Positions 33,090 to 46,158 are shown, numbered from the stretch's first letter. The stretch: DNA of 53,049 nt from Sphingomonas sp. (GCA_021732445.1 JAKFUZ010000019.1:1-53049), one strand, 5' to 3'. Notes: generated from the sequence alone by a model not told the origin. Numbers and translations: made by a program.

Positions 33090-33743
33090 CTACTCAATCA
33101 CCTGCCCGGTTTTCGCCCAATCGGCGAGGAAGCCTTCGATCCCCTTGTCGGTCAACGGATGCTTCACCAACTGACGGATCACGGACGGGGGCGCGGTCAT
33201 CACGTCGGCACCAATCCGGGCGCTTTCGAGAATGTGCACCGGGTGGCGCACGCTCGCGACGAGAATTTCGGTGTCATAGGCATAATTGTCATAGATCAGG
33301 CGGATATCGCGGATGAGGTCCATCCCGTCGAACCCGCAATCATCATGCCGCCCCACAAACGGCGACACAAAGGTCGCGCCCGCCTTGGCCGCGAGCAGCG
33401 CCTGGTTGGCGGAAAAGCACAATGTTACATTCACCATCGTGCCGTCCCCCGTGAGCGCCTTGCACGTTTTCAGCCCGTCAATCGTCAGCGGCACCTTAAC
33501 CGCGACATTCTTGGCGATTTTGCGCAGGATTTCGGCCTCGCGCATCATGCCGGCGTGGTCGAGGGCGACGACTTCTGCCGAGACCGGGCCATCGACGATA
33601 CCGCAGATTTCGGCGACAACTTCAAGAAACTGCCGGCCCGATTTGGCAATGAGCGACGGATTGGTGGTCACCCCGTCAAGCAGCCCGGTCGCGGCCAGAT
33701 CACGGATATCGGCAGTGTCGGCGGTGTCTGCAAAGAATTTCAT
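33090..33743 (-). CDS. fsa: Transaldolase / fructose-6-phosphate aldolase (TalC-type)
   Basis: The 217-residue member of the small transaldolase family starts [20 protein letters not shown] and has [16 protein letters not shown], the Schiff-base Lys in NVAVKVPLT, and [20 protein letters not shown]. It interconverts sugar phosphates in the pentose phosphate pathway, or acts as an F6P aldolase. The start at 33743 is chosen because the protein fold begins there; AAAGGGGG precedes it. It is divergent from priA, with about 155 bp shared upstream. Confidence 0.92.
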   Translation of the reverse strand: MKFFADTADTADIRDLAATGLLDGVTTNPSLIAKSGRQFLEVVAEICGIVDGPVSAEVVALDHAGMMREAEILRKIAKNVAVKVPLTIDGLKTCKALTGDGTMVNVTLCFSANQALLAAKAGATFVSPFVGRHDDCGFDGMDLIRDIRLIYDNYAYDTEILVASVRHPVHILESARIGADVMTAPPSVIRQLVKHPLTDKGIEGFLADWAKTGQVIE

Positions 33744-33899
33744 GGAACAAAGCCCCCTTTGGGTGTGCATGGCGATTGCTGGCCGCTCATTGACAAATCG
33801 GCGCCCCTTTTGACAGCCCCAAAGCATCAACGCGCACCAGCGCGCGCCGATTTGCGCCGACAGCGTTGCGCAATGCCGGCGGCGCCCCATAAAGGCCCA

Positions 33900-36068
33900 A
33901 TGACCCGCGCCCGTGTTCTGCTGCTCAATCCCGCGCTTGGCCCGCTCGATTACCGCGTGCCTCACGGGCTTGTCGTGGCGCCGGGGTCAATCGTGGTCGC
34001 ACCGCTCGGCCCGCGCCAGATGATCGGCGTGGTGTGGGAGCCCGAGCATATGCCATCCGACGCCGAAGTTGGCGACAACCGGCTGCGCAACCTGGTGGCC
34101 GTGGTCGACGCCCCGCCGATCCCGGCGCCTTTGCGGCGGCTGATCGAATGGGCAGCGGACTATTACATCGCGGCGCCCGCCAATGTGCTGCGCATGGCGC
34201 TCACCTCATCGGCGATGCTGGAGGGCGGTGGCACGGTCACCGAATATCGCGCGACCGGGCTGGTGCCGGACCGGCTGACCCCCAAGCGCGCGCAGGCACT
34301 GGAGCGGATCGGCGAGCGACAGGGGCTGGTGCGTGAACTGGCAGCGCTTGGCGAGGTGTCGGACGCGGTGGTGCGCGGGCTGGTGAAGGCGGGCGCGTTC
34401 GAGCCGGTCGACGTGGCAACCGATGCGCCATATGCCGCGCCTGACCCGGTGTTTCACACGCCCGATCTTTCACCAGCGCAGGCAAAGGCTGCGGCGCACC
34501 TTGTGCACGCGGTTGCCGCCCGCGACTTTGCCCCGATCCTGCTCGATGGCGTAACCGGATCTGGCAAAACCGAGGTATATTTCGAGGCGATTGCCGAGGC
34601 AGTTCGCGCTGGCCGCCAAACGCTTGTGCTGCTGCCCGAAATCGCGCTTACCGAGCCGTTCCTCACGCGCTTTGCCGCCCGCTTCGGCGCCGCGCCCGTC
34701 GCCTGGCATTCCGACCTGCGCCAGTCGCAGCGGCGGCGGGCATGGCGCGCGATTGCCAGTGGCGAGGCGCTGGTAACGGTCGGCGCGCGATCATCGCTCT
34801 TCCTGCCCTATGCCAGGCTTGGACTCATCGTGGTCGACGAGGCGCACGAGGGCAGCTTCAAGCAGGAGGACGGGGTTCGCTATCACGCCCGCGACACCGC
34901 GGTGATGCGGGCAATGTTCGAGCGCTGCCCGGTCGTGCTGGCAACCGCGACGCCCGCCATCGAAACGCTCCAGCAAGTGGCGCTTGGCCGCTACCGGGTG
35001 CTCAAGCTGCCCGGGCGCTATGGCAAAGCGCAGATGCCGGCCATCGCCGCAATTGATCTGACCGCCGACGCCCCGGAGCGGGGCCGCTGGATTGCGCCGA
35101 TGCTTGGCCGGGCGATTGACGAAACGCTGGCGCGCGGCGAGCAGGTGCTCCTGTTCCTCAACCGGCGGGGCTATGCGCCCCTCACCCTGTGCCGCACCTG
35201 TGGCCACCGTTTCCAGTGCCCCAATTGCACCGCGTGGATGGTCGAGCACCGGTTGATCCGCCGCATCGCCTGCCATCATTGCGGGCATAGCGAGGCGGTG
35301 CCCGAAAAATGCCCGGAATGCGGCAATGCCGACACGCTGGTGGCGTGCGGCCCCGGTGTCGAGCGAATTGCCGATGAAGTCGCCCTGCTCTGGCCGGCGG
35401 CGCGGCGCGCGGTCGTCACCTCAGATACCTTGTGGTCGCCTGCCCGCGCAGCGGCCTTTGTCAGCCAGATGGAAGCAGGCGAGATCGACATCGTCATCGG
35501 CACGCAACTGGTGACCAAGGGCTATCACTTCCCCAATCTGACGCTGGTCGGCGTGATCGACGCCGATCTTGGCCTGAGCGGCGGCGATTTGCGCGCGGCG
35601 GAGCGGACCTTTCAGCAGATCAGCCAGGTCGCCGGCCGCGCTGGCCGCGCCAGCAAGCCGGGCCGGGTGTTCATCCAGACGCATGAGCCGGGCGCCACGG
35701 TGATGCGCGCGCTGGTCGCCGGCGACGCAGCCGGCTTTTACGCTGCCGAAACCAAGGCCCGGCGCGAGGCGGACGCGCCGCCTTTCGGTCGTTATGCAGC
35801 GATTATCGTCAGCAGCGAAGACAAGGCGCTCGCCGACCAGATCTCCCGCCTCATCAAGCGCGCGGCACCCGACATGGCGGGCATGGATGTCTATGGCCCG
35901 GCCCCCGCCCCGCTTGCCATGCTGCGCGGTCGCCACCGCTTTCGCCTGCTCATCCACGCGCGGCGCAGCCTTGCCGTGCAGGATGTTATCCGCGCTTGGC
36001 TGGGCGCGCTCGACTGGCCAGCGAAGGTGAGGGTCGCGGTTGATGTGGACCCGCACAATTTTGTTTGA
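33900..36068 (+). CDS. priA: Primosomal protein N' (replication restart helicase PriA)
   Basis: The 722-residue superfamily 2 helicase restarts stalled replication forks. It has the N-terminal 3'-DNA-binding domain ([20 protein letters not shown]), Walker [15 protein letters not shown] (about 216), DEAH in [20 protein letters not shown] (about 313), [12 protein letters not shown], the eight-Cys zinc region [17 protein letters not shown] ... CHHCGHSE ... CPECGN, and [20 protein letters not shown]. The start ATG at 33900 fits the family; the open frame extends much further upstream across fsa but without similarity. Confidence 0.96.
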   Translation: MTRARVLLLNPALGPLDYRVPHGLVVAPGSIVVAPLGPRQMIGVVWEPEHMPSDAEVGDNRLRNLVAVVDAPPIPAPLRRLIEWAADYYIAAPANVLRMALTSSAMLEGGGTVTEYRATGLVPDRLTPKRAQALERIGERQGLVRELAALGEVSDAVVRGLVKAGAFEPVDVATDAPYAAPDPVFHTPDLSPAQAKAAAHLVHAVAARDFAPILLDGVTGSGKTEVYFEAIAEAVRAGRQTLVLLPEIALTEPFLTRFAARFGAAPVAWHSDLRQSQRRRAWRAIASGEALVTVGARSSLFLPYARLGLIVVDEAHEGSFKQEDGVRYHARDTAVMRAMFERCPVVLATATPAIETLQQVALGRYRVLKLPGRYGKAQMPAIAAIDLTADAPERGRWIAPMLGRAIDETLARGEQVLLFLNRRGYAPLTLCRTCGHRFQCPNCTAWMVEHRLIRRIACHHCGHSEAVPEKCPECGNADTLVACGPGVERIADEVALLWPAARRAVVTSDTLWSPARAAAFVSQMEAGEIDIVIGTQLVTKGYHFPNLTLVGVIDADLGLSGGDLRAAERTFQQISQVAGRAGRASKPGRVFIQTHEPGATVMRALVAGDAAGFYAAETKARREADAPPFGRYAAIIVSSEDKALADQISRLIKRAAPDMAGMDVYGPAPAPLAMLRGRHRFRLLIHARRSLAVQDVIRAWLGALDWPAKVRVAVDVDPHNFV

Positions 36069-36125
36069 CGGGCGCGGTGCACGATGGCCCTTGTTCCGCA
36101 CGCCCGTTTCCTCGAAACAACGCGT

Positions 36126-37646
36126 ATGACGATTGCTCGCCTGATCCTTGCCCTGCTGGCCGCGCTGGCCATTGCAGTGCCTGCCCGTGCCGACGATATT
36201 TCAGCAGCAGGTCGCGGCGTCGTGCGCATCGTCACCATCGCAACGGCCGATGGCGAGGTGGTGGGCTTTGGCCATGGCAGCGGCTTTGCGATAGCGCCCA
36301 ACCGCATTGTCACCAATGCGCATGTGGTAGAACTGGCCGCGCGCTTCCCCGCCAATGTCGTGATCGGCGTCGTGCCATCGGAAGGCGCGAAATCCTATCG
36401 CGGCAAGCTGATCGCCTATGATCCGCAACGCGACCTGGCGCTTATCGAGTTCAGCGGCACGCAACTGCCGGCGCTCACGCTCTATCCCGGCCCGGTGGAG
36501 GATGGCGAGGCGGTGATCGCGCTTGGCTATCCCGGCAATGTTGACTTAGCGACGGCGCAGTCGGCCGCCGATTACATCAAGCCGCTCAGCCCGGTCCGTT
36601 CGCAGGGTGGCTTTGCCGGGCAGCGCAACCTGACGGGCACGCAAGTGCTGCTCCACACGGCGGGCATTGCGCGCGGCAATTCTGGCGGGCCATTGCTTGA
36701 CGGCTGCGGCCGCGTGATCGGGGCAAACTCGGCCATTACCCGGGCCGAAGAGGGCGATTCGAGCTTTGGCTTTGCCATTGCCGACAGCGAGCTGACGGCT
36801 TTTTTACGAGAGGCAAAACAGCCGTTTGCAACGACCGCTGCACCGTGCACCAGCGTGTCCGAGCGGTTGCAGCAGGACCGGCAGGCAGCCGAGGACGCGA
36901 CGGCCGCCGCCGCCGCTGCCCGCCAGGCCGCGCGTGACAAGGCCGCCGAACAGCGGCAGCGCGCGTTTGACGTGGCGCGCACCGAGCGGCAATTGCTGCG
37001 CGAGAATGTCATGGGGCTGTCGGGCCTTGGCCTCGTGCTCGGCGCGCTGGGGATTGGCGGAGCGGGGCTGCTCGGCACGCTTGGGCGGCGCACCGGCGCA
37101 GCGCTGGCGCTGGGTGCCGGGCTGCTCACCATGGCGGGCGGGGTCGCGCTGTTCCTCAACCGGCCAGCGCCTATGGTCGCGCCGCCGCCAGTAGCACCCG
37201 CGCCGCTGGCAAGCGCACCGTCCGCCAAGCCGATTGACGGCAAGCTCGTCTGCGCCATCCAGCCCGCGCGCAGCCGCATCAATATTTCCACCCCGCAGGA
37301 TGTGCTGATCGACTGGACGACGCAGGGCTGTGTCAACGGGCGCACGCAATATGCCGAAAATGGCGAAACCTGGCAGCGCATTCTCGTGCCCGAGCAGGAG
37401 CAGACCGTGTCGGTGCTCGACTATGACGTCGCGACGCAAACCTATGCGAACCGGCGCTATCTGCTGTCTGCGGCAAAGATGCAGGCGGTGCGCAAGTTGC
37501 GCGGGCAGGCGCCGGCGCGCGGCTGCGCTACGTCGGGCGAGGAACGCGCAAAACTGGGCGCGCAGCAGGCCGCCATCCGCGACATTTTGCCCGAGCAGCC
37601 CGATGAGTGGCTGGTCTATGCCTGCAGGCCAGCCACGGCACCCTGA
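36126..37646 (+). CDS. Membrane-anchored trypsin-like serine protease
   Basis: The 506-residue protein starts at ATG 36126 with a signal peptide (MTIARLILALLAALAIAVPA, cut after ARA). A trypsin-like domain follows with the catalytic triad His66 (TNAHVV), Asp103 (QRDLALIEF) and Ser186 (GNSGGPLL). Then comes an Ala/Gln/Arg-rich coiled-coil stretch, about two membrane segments (GLGLVLGALGIGGAGLLGTL and ALALGAGLLTMAGGVALFLN), a Pro/Ala linker and a C-terminal domain ending VYACRPATAP. The protease domain precedes the coiled coil and helices, so it lies in the periplasm. The substrate is unknown. Its 3' end overlaps the convergent CPBP gene by 31 bp. Confidence 0.8.
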   Translation: MTIARLILALLAALAIAVPARADDISAAGRGVVRIVTIATADGEVVGFGHGSGFAIAPNRIVTNAHVVELAARFPANVVIGVVPSEGAKSYRGKLIAYDPQRDLALIEFSGTQLPALTLYPGPVEDGEAVIALGYPGNVDLATAQSAADYIKPLSPVRSQGGFAGQRNLTGTQVLLHTAGIARGNSGGPLLDGCGRVIGANSAITRAEEGDSSFGFAIADSELTAFLREAKQPFATTAAPCTSVSERLQQDRQAAEDATAAAAAARQAARDKAAEQRQRAFDVARTERQLLRENVMGLSGLGLVLGALGIGGAGLLGTLGRRTGAALALGAGLLTMAGGVALFLNRPAPMVAPPPVAPAPLASAPSAKPIDGKLVCAIQPARSRINISTPQDVLIDWTTQGCVNGRTQYAENGETWQRILVPEQEQTVSVLDYDVATQTYANRRYLLSAAKMQAVRKLRGQAPARGCATSGEERAKLGAQQAAIRDILPEQPDEWLVYACRPATAP

Positions 37647-38530
37647 CGGCGCCGGACCCAAACCGGCCGCATAAAGCGCCCGCGCCGTGCCGCAAGCACC
37701 AGCATCGCTGCGCCAAATCCCGTACAAATCACGACGGCGGGCAGCGATGCCTCGGCCCCGAAAGCGCCGCCGGTCAACCATTCCGGCCCGCTGATCCTCG
37801 GCACGAGCAGCCCTTTCACGCTGTTGCCTGACACTGCGATGCCAAAAATGCCGCCCTGGGCAAAATTCCACGCAGCATGCAAACCAATCACCGCCCATAG
37901 CCGGCGTGTGACCATGAACAGCGCAGCGAGCATCACGCCCGCTTCAAGCGCAATCGCCGCGCCAGCGAGCAGCGTTGCGTTGTCATTGCCCAGATGAAGC
38001 GCGCCAAACAACAATGCGGAGAGGATCAGCGCCGCCCAGCTCCCCAGCCATCCCTCAACGAGCCGGAAAAACAGGCCGCGCAGCGCGATTTCCTCCACCA
38101 CGCCAGAAAGGATTGAAATACCGATCACCGCAAACAGCACATTGGCCGGCCGCGTGCCGACCACCGCATAGCCACCCCCCGCCCAGATGACGCCAACCAC
38201 CGCTGAAAACAGCGCGAGCCCGGCGAGCAGCCCACATCCTGCCTCACCAGCCCATCCGGCCAGCCCAAGCTCCATCGGCGCCCGATCCTCGACTGTGCGG
38301 TTGAAAAGGACATACATGCCGATGAACAGCAGCGCCGCCGCCGCGCCACGCGCCATGGCCGCCGGGCCATCGGGGCTGCCCGGAATAGCGCCGGCCGCCA
38401 GCGTCGCGATGCCCGCAGTGCCGATTACCGCCGACAGCGCCAGCGCGAGCTGAACGGGCGGCATGTGCCGCGCACGATCATAGAGGCCGTGCAGGCGACC
38501 GGCGCGCGCTGGCAATTTCATGTCCGACAT
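37616..38530 (-). CDS. CPBP-family intramembrane metalloprotease
   Basis: The 304-residue membrane protein has about eight hydrophobic segments and the CPBP (Abi/CAAX protease-like) motif: EEIALRGLFFRLVEGWLGSW, then ALILSALLFGALHLGNDNAT, with the diglutamate and the downstream His expected for the metal site. The family includes CAAX prenyl proteases and proteins for bacteriocin self-immunity. The start at 38530 (MSDMKLPARAGR) is preferred over one 15 codons upstream. No peptide substrate gene is visible nearby. Confidence 0.85.
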   Translation of the reverse strand: MSDMKLPARAGRLHGLYDRARHMPPVQLALALSAVIGTAGIATLAAGAIPGSPDGPAAMARGAAAALLFIGMYVLFNRTVEDRAPMELGLAGWAGEAGCGLLAGLALFSAVVGVIWAGGGYAVVGTRPANVLFAVIGISILSGVVEEIALRGLFFRLVEGWLGSWAALILSALLFGALHLGNDNATLLAGAAIALEAGVMLAALFMVTRRLWAVIGLHAAWNFAQGGIFGIAVSGNSVKGLLVPRISGPEWLTGGAFGAEASLPAVVICTGFGAAMLVLAARRGRFMRPVWVRRRQGAVAGLQA

Positions 38531-38637
38531 GGTCTGCACTCCTGCCCGGCATCGGCCTTGCCAGCCGCGTATCACGAGGCAGCGGGATTGGGCCAGCCTG
38601 ACGCCCCCGGCAGTGCCCGCCCGCCTCGCGCATTTTG

Positions 38638-39675
38638 TCAGTCAACGCCCTCGCGGCGGCGCAGCGCCAGTTTGCGGTCAACGCCATAGGCATAGCCACC
38701 CATGCTGCCATCGCTGCGCTGGGCGCGGTGGCACGGAATGACAATGGCGACCGGGTTTGCGCCACACGCCGTGCCCGCCGCGCGCACCGCTCGCGGGTTT
38801 CCAGCCGCTGCTGCAAGCTGCGCATAGCTGCGCGTCTCCCCCGGCGGAATCGCCCGCAGCGCCTGCCACACCGCCTCCTGAAACGCGGTGCCCTGCACAT
38901 CCAGAGGCAAGTGATGGTCACGCCCGGGCGATTCAACGCTTGCAATCACCCGCGCGGCCAGGTCGTCCAGCGCTGCACCTCCGGGCATGATCTCGGCATG
39001 GGGAAAGCGCGCAGCAAGCGCCGCTGCGTCCTCGTCAAAGGCAACCCGGCACAGGCCCTTGTCCGTCGCCGCCAGCAACAAGGTGCCAAGGCTGGTTGGC
39101 GCGGTTGTCCAGCGGATGACGACACCGGCCCCGCCGCGCTTCCAGACGCTCGGGCTCATGCCAAGCCTTGGCCCGGCGCCTTCATAGAAGCGGCTTGGCG
39201 CCGAATAGCCGGCCTCATAGATCGCCTCGGTAATGGTCGCCGCCCCGTTGAGCGCGGCCGTTGCCGCCTGAGCCTTCAGCCCGCGCGCATAGGCGGCCGG
39301 GGTGACACCGGTCGCGCGCTTGAACAGCCGGTGAAAATGATGCGGCGCATAGCCGACATGCGCCGCCACGTTGCCAAGCGACACTGTTTCGTCGCTCGCC
39401 TCGATATACGCAATCGCCGCAGCCACGGCCACCCGGTCGCGCGCCGCATCATCGGGCGTACAGCGCAGGCACGCGCGAAAGCCGGCCGCGCGGGCAGCGG
39501 CGCCATTGGCGTAAAAGCTGACATGCGCCCGCTTTGGGTGGCGCGCCGGGCAGCTAGGCCTGCAATAGATGCCGGTCGTTTTGACGGCACCCACGAAACG
39601 CCCGTCCATCGCGCGGTCACGGGCGACAAAGGCGGCCCAGGCAATGTCGGGGTCGATGATCTGAGTGTCCGTCAT
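38638..39675 (-). CDS. ada: Ada: methylated-DNA methyltransferase and transcriptional activator
   Basis: The 345-residue protein combines three domains. The N-terminal zinc phosphotriester-repair domain has TTGIYCRPSCPARHPKRAHV and FRACLRCTPDD, with four Cys ligands. A central AraC-type helix-turn-helix follows (HVGYAPHHFHRLFKRATGVT, PAAYARGLKAQAA). The C-terminal O6-methylguanine methyltransferase has the acceptor Cys in VIPCHRAQRS. It repairs alkylated DNA and, after methylation, activates the adaptive response. Its start overlaps the DUF1203 gene stop by four bases. Confidence 0.95.
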   Translation of the reverse strand: MTDTQIIDPDIAWAAFVARDRAMDGRFVGAVKTTGIYCRPSCPARHPKRAHVSFYANGAAARAAGFRACLRCTPDDAARDRVAVAAAIAYIEASDETVSLGNVAAHVGYAPHHFHRLFKRATGVTPAAYARGLKAQAATAALNGAATITEAIYEAGYSAPSRFYEGAGPRLGMSPSVWKRGGAGVVIRWTTAPTSLGTLLLAATDKGLCRVAFDEDAAALAARFPHAEIMPGGAALDDLAARVIASVESPGRDHHLPLDVQGTAFQEAVWQALRAIPPGETRSYAQLAAAAGNPRAVRAAGTACGANPVAIVIPCHRAQRSDGSMGGYAYGVDRKLALRRREGVD

Positions 39676-40145
39676 GCCCGATCGATCCGTGCCGCAAAAC
39701 ATCCATGCGCGGCATTATGTGCATGAATATAAGCCACTTCGGGCATTTCGAACAGCGCGCGGGTTTTCGCATCGGCCTCGCCCGGTGGGGCCAGCGATGC
39801 GGCCTTCAGCATCCCGTCATTGTCAAAGCCCCGCAGCGCAATCGGGCGCCCTGCAAACACGGGCGGCGTCTCGCCGCGGTAAACCGCAGGCGCTGCGGCG
39901 CGCTCGCGCACATAGATTGCATAGGCCGAGCGATAGGGCGTCGCGACATCATGGCTCACATGATTGAGCAGAATGAGGCGTTCACCCGGCTCGGCATCTT
40001 CCAGCGTAATCCGGCAGGGGAAGCCCGGCTTCGTGGTTGCGGTGACGCGAACCGCCCCCAGCAGCGATAGCTGCTCGTCGGAGGCGGACACCAGATGGGC
40101 AAATGGTTCCGGCGCAAGGCCGGTAATGATGTACGTCATGTCCAA
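39672..40145 (-). CDS. DUF1203 domain-containing protein
   Basis: The 157-residue protein reads TYIITGLAPEPFAHLVSASD, then PCRITLEDAEPGERLILLNH and HAHNAAHGCFAARIDRA. This is the DUF1203 pattern; the function is unknown. It overlaps ada by four bases (ATGA) and precedes it, so it shares its transcription and perhaps its regulation with alkylation repair. Whether the two work together is an inference from the overlap only. Confidence 0.8.
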   Translation of the reverse strand: MDMTYIITGLAPEPFAHLVSASDEQLSLLGAVRVTATTKPGFPCRITLEDAEPGERLILLNHVSHDVATPYRSAYAIYVRERAAAPAVYRGETPPVFAGRPIALRGFDNDGMLKAASLAPPGEADAKTRALFEMPEVAYIHAHNAAHGCFAARIDRA

Positions 40146-40258
40146 GGTTCCTTTGATCCTGCTGCCTTGGACCTACCCTGCCGGCACGTGCTGCGCGTCC
40201 CGCAGGTTGCGATCAAACCAGACGCCAGCCTCCGCCCAACGTCCGGCGGCGGCAATCT

Positions 40259-40939
40259 TCATCCGCCATTCGCCTCGAACAATTCCAGCGTGCGTTCGCG
40301 GGCGAGATCGGCGGAGGGTTCGTGATAATCCTTGCGCCGGTCGGAGTTGAAGCCGTGCCCTGCTTCGTAAACATGCACCGCGGCGTTGGGCCAGGCCCTG
40401 GCAATCACCTTTTCTACCCCCGCCATCGGGATGCCGGCGTCATACCGGCCGAAATGCAGGATGACGGGCACCTTCGGCTCCTCGTCGGCCGCGCCTGGCA
40501 CCAGGCTGCCATAATAGCCCGACGCTGCCGCCACACCAGTCAGCCGGGTCGCGGCGAACCAGGCGACCGACCCGCCATAGCAATAGCCAACGACGAATAC
40601 CGGCCCGTCCTTCGCCAGGGCATCGACACAGGTTTGCACATCCGTCAGGCTCTGGTCGAAGGGGTGCAGCTCGCGCGCCAGCTGAACCGCACGGGCAAAA
40701 TCCTCGCCGCTATATTCGGCTTCGAAACCGGGATGTTCGCGGTCGAACAGGGCGGGTGCGAGCACCTCATAACCGTCCTGCGCATAGTCATCGCACAGGT
40801 CGCGAATATGGTCGGTCACGCCGAAAATTTCCTGGACCAGGACGAGCCCGGCGCGGCGCGTGCCAGGCGGAGCAACGTGATAGACCGCAATCTCGTGGCC
40901 GTCCGCCATGGTCATCATCGTCATCGTGCCGTTCGCCAT
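40259..40939 (-). CDS. Dienelactone hydrolase family protein
   Basis: The 226-residue alpha/beta-hydrolase has the Cys nucleophile in VVGYCYGGSVAWFAA, a downstream acid (HFGRYDAGIP) and His (YEAGHGFNSDRRKDYHEPSA), the dienelactone hydrolase triad. The Cys-His-Asp family includes carboxymethylenebutenolidase of chloro-aromatic degradation and many general hydrolases. No aromatic degradation genes are nearby, so the substrate is open. It is a single leftward gene, divergent from the ATP synthase operon. Confidence 0.85.
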   Translation of the reverse strand: MANGTMTMMTMADGHEIAVYHVAPPGTRRAGLVLVQEIFGVTDHIRDLCDDYAQDGYEVLAPALFDREHPGFEAEYSGEDFARAVQLARELHPFDQSLTDVQTCVDALAKDGPVFVVGYCYGGSVAWFAATRLTGVAAASGYYGSLVPGAADEEPKVPVILHFGRYDAGIPMAGVEKVIARAWPNAAVHVYEAGHGFNSDRRKDYHEPSADLARERTLELFEANGG

Positions 40940-41158
40940 TGCCCGTCTCCCATAAATTCACGCAGGATCCCCGCCCTCTTGCACAGCGCCATATCTAGCG
41001 CCCGCGCGCGGTATCGGAAACGGATTTTGCCCCCGCTCGCCCGGCTTGCATCCGCGCGCCGCCGATGCTAGCAGCCCGGCAACCCAAGCGCGGGGCCCGG
41101 TTGGTGGCCCTGTTTTCGCATGGGGCCACATTTCCTTCGCTTAGAGGATTTCAATCGC

Positions 41159-41740
41159 GTGGAGACATCCAGCGGGACTATTGGCGGCAACGTGAGCGGC
41201 GGCATTCAGGCAAGCCTGGCCGGCCGTTACGCAACCGCCCTGTTCGAGCTTGCGCAAAACGCAAAGGCGATTGGGCCGGTTGAGGCAAGCCTGGCAACGG
41301 TGCAGTCGGCGCTGGCCGACTCGGCAGACTTTGCGCGGCTGACGGCCAGCCCGCTTGTTGCCCGCAGAGATGCCGCCAAAGCTGTTACCGCCGTCGCTGA
41401 GGCGCTCGGGCTCGATGCCCTGACGACAAAATTCCTGGGCGTTCTGGCCGACAATCGCCGGCTGGGCCAATTGCCGCAGGTGATCCGCGCCTTTCGCGCG
41501 CTCGCCGCCAATTTTCGCGGAGAAACTACGGCTGAAGTTGCCTCGGCGCACCCGCTCTCTGACGATCAGGTGGCAGCGCTCAGGCAGTCGCTGCGCCAGC
41601 GCGTTGGCCGCGAGGTTGCCGTGGACCTCTCCGTTGACCCGTCTCTGCTGGGCGGCCTTGTCGTTCGCATTGGCAGCCAGATGATCGACAGCTCGATCAA
41701 GACCCGTTTGAATTCCCTCGCGCAGGCGATGAAAGGCTAA
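41159..41740 (+). CDS. atpH: ATP synthase F1 subunit delta
   Basis: The 193-residue subunit links F1 to the peripheral stalk. It reads SLAGRYATALFELAQNAKAI near the N-terminus, LGVLADNRRLGQLPQVIRAF in the middle and VRIGSQMIDSSIKTRLNSLA at the end. I chose the GTG at 41159, preceded by GAGGA; an upstream ATG at 41120 is possible but less supported. It is the first of five F1 genes, 3 bp before atpA. F0 genes are absent, as usual for alphaproteobacteria. The 219-bp region upstream holds no clear promoter that I can defend. Confidence 0.93.
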   Translation: METSSGTIGGNVSGGIQASLAGRYATALFELAQNAKAIGPVEASLATVQSALADSADFARLTASPLVARRDAAKAVTAVAEALGLDALTTKFLGVLADNRRLGQLPQVIRAFRALAANFRGETTAEVASAHPLSDDQVAALRQSLRQRVGREVAVDLSVDPSLLGGLVVRIGSQMIDSSIKTRLNSLAQAMKG

Positions 41741-43273
<1,533 letters not shown>

Positions 43274-43285
43274 AGGAAGCGCCCC

Positions 43286-44167
43286 GTGGCGAGCCTGAAA
43301 GCCCTCAAGATCCGCATCGGCTCGGTGAAGTCGACGCAGAAGATCACCAAGGCGATGAAAACCGTGGCCGCGGCCAAGCTGCGCCGCGCGCAGGAGGCAG
43401 CGGTTGCCGCGCGTCCCTATGCAACGCGGCTGGAAGCGGTGATGGCGTCGCTCGCGTCGAAGGTCACGGTCAGCGAATCCTCGCCAAAGCTGCTGGCGGG
43501 CACGGGGAAGGAGCAGGTTCATCTGCTCGTCGTCGCGACTTCAGAGCGCGGTCTTGCCGGCGGCTTCAACACCAACATCTTGCGGCTCGCAAGGCGCTCG
43601 GCCGATGAACTGACCGCGCAGGGCAAAACGGTGCGCTTCTATCTCGCTGGCCGCAAGGCGCGGGTGCTGAGCCGGTTCTACCCCGGCCTTATCCATGTCG
43701 ACCGCGACATGAGCGGCAACCGCAACCCGGCGTTTGCGGCCGCGCATGATTTGTCAGCGGATCTTATTGCGCGGTTCGAGGCGGGTGAGTTCGACGTCGC
43801 GCATCTGTTTTACTCCAACTTCCGCTCGGCGCTGGTGCAGGAGCCGACCGCGCAGCAGATCATCCCCGTGCCGCTGCCCAAGGTATCGGCAACGGCTGCA
43901 CCCTCGACACTCGCGGCTGTGGAATATGAGCCCGATGAAGAAGCCATTCTGGCCGAGCTGCTGCCCCGCAACATCGCCATCCAGCTTTACCGCGCGATGC
44001 TGGAAAACAACGCCGGCTTTTTTGGCGCGCAGATGACCGCAATGGACAATGCAACGCGCAACGCCGGCGACATGATAAACCGGCTGACCATTCAGTATAA
44101 CCGCACCCGCCAGGCCGCGATCACAACGGAACTGGTAGAAATCATTTCAGGCGCAGAAGCGCTCTAA
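43286..44167 (+). CDS. atpG: ATP synthase F1 subunit gamma
   Basis: The 293-residue central rotor subunit starts with GTG (MASLKALKIRIGSVKSTQKI, TKAMKTVAAAKLRRAQ) and ends AMDNATRNAGDMINRLTIQY and ELVEIISGAEAL. It begins 12 bp after atpA and precedes atpD by 27 bp. Confidence 0.97.
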   Translation: MASLKALKIRIGSVKSTQKITKAMKTVAAAKLRRAQEAAVAARPYATRLEAVMASLASKVTVSESSPKLLAGTGKEQVHLLVVATSERGLAGGFNTNILRLARRSADELTAQGKTVRFYLAGRKARVLSRFYPGLIHVDRDMSGNRNPAFAAAHDLSADLIARFEAGEFDVAHLFYSNFRSALVQEPTAQQIIPVPLPKVSATAAPSTLAAVEYEPDEEAILAELLPRNIAIQLYRAMLENNAGFFGAQMTAMDNATRNAGDMINRLTIQYNRTRQAAITTELVEIISGAEAL

Positions 44168-45664
<1,497 letters not shown>

Positions 45665-45738
45665 TGCCGGCGCCCACAGCCCCGGCCACGCCTCCGCTGG
45701 CGCGCACGCCGCGCGGCGGGGATTGAGGATTGCCCGCG

Positions 45739-45990
45739 ATGCTTCATTTCGAACTCGTCACCCCTGAAAAGCTCGTCCGCAGCGACGATGTGTACATGGT
45801 CGTCGTTCCCGGCAGCGAGGGCGATTTCGGCGTGCTGGAGGGCCATGCGCCGGTCATGTCGACCATCCGCGACGGCGCACTGCACATCTACAGGACCGAC
45901 AAGGGCGAGCCTGAAACGCTGGCCATCAAAGGCGGTTTTGCGGAAGTGAATGCGATGGGCCTCACCGTGCTTGCCGAACAGGTCGGCTGA
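45739..45990 (+). CDS. atpC: ATP synthase F1 subunit epsilon (short form)
   Basis: The subunit of 83 residues has only the N-terminal beta-sandwich domain: [20 protein letters not shown], then [20 protein letters not shown] and [19 protein letters not shown]. Most bacterial epsilon subunits are 130-140 residues because of a C-terminal helical hairpin that can inhibit ATP hydrolysis; here this domain is absent. Short epsilon subunits are known in sphingomonads. The ATG at 45739 has GAGGA about ten bases upstream. It is the last gene of the operon, 74 bp after atpD. Confidence 0.92.
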   Translation: MLHFELVTPEKLVRSDDVYMVVVPGSEGDFGVLEGHAPVMSTIRDGALHIYRTDKGEPETLAIKGGFAEVNAMGLTVLAEQVG

Positions 45991-46158
45991 CGTGCCGGCC
46001 TCCGGCCACCGCTGACAAGCCGGGCGCCTGATCGCCCAAAAGCGCAGGCGTTCGGCACCAGCCGGCACGGCAAAAAGAGTGCGCGAGGCGGCCGTGGTTA
46101 GGAAATTATAAAAGCTTGCCGGGCTATGCCTCCTCTCTGTTGAGAGATCGGGTCAGGC

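Noticed and set aside
45991..46158. Terminator after atpC
   Set aside because: Inverted repeats exist (CGTGCCGGC with GCCGGCACG; GGGCG with CGCCC) but no T-run follows on the + strand, and the loop of the long pair is about 60 bases.
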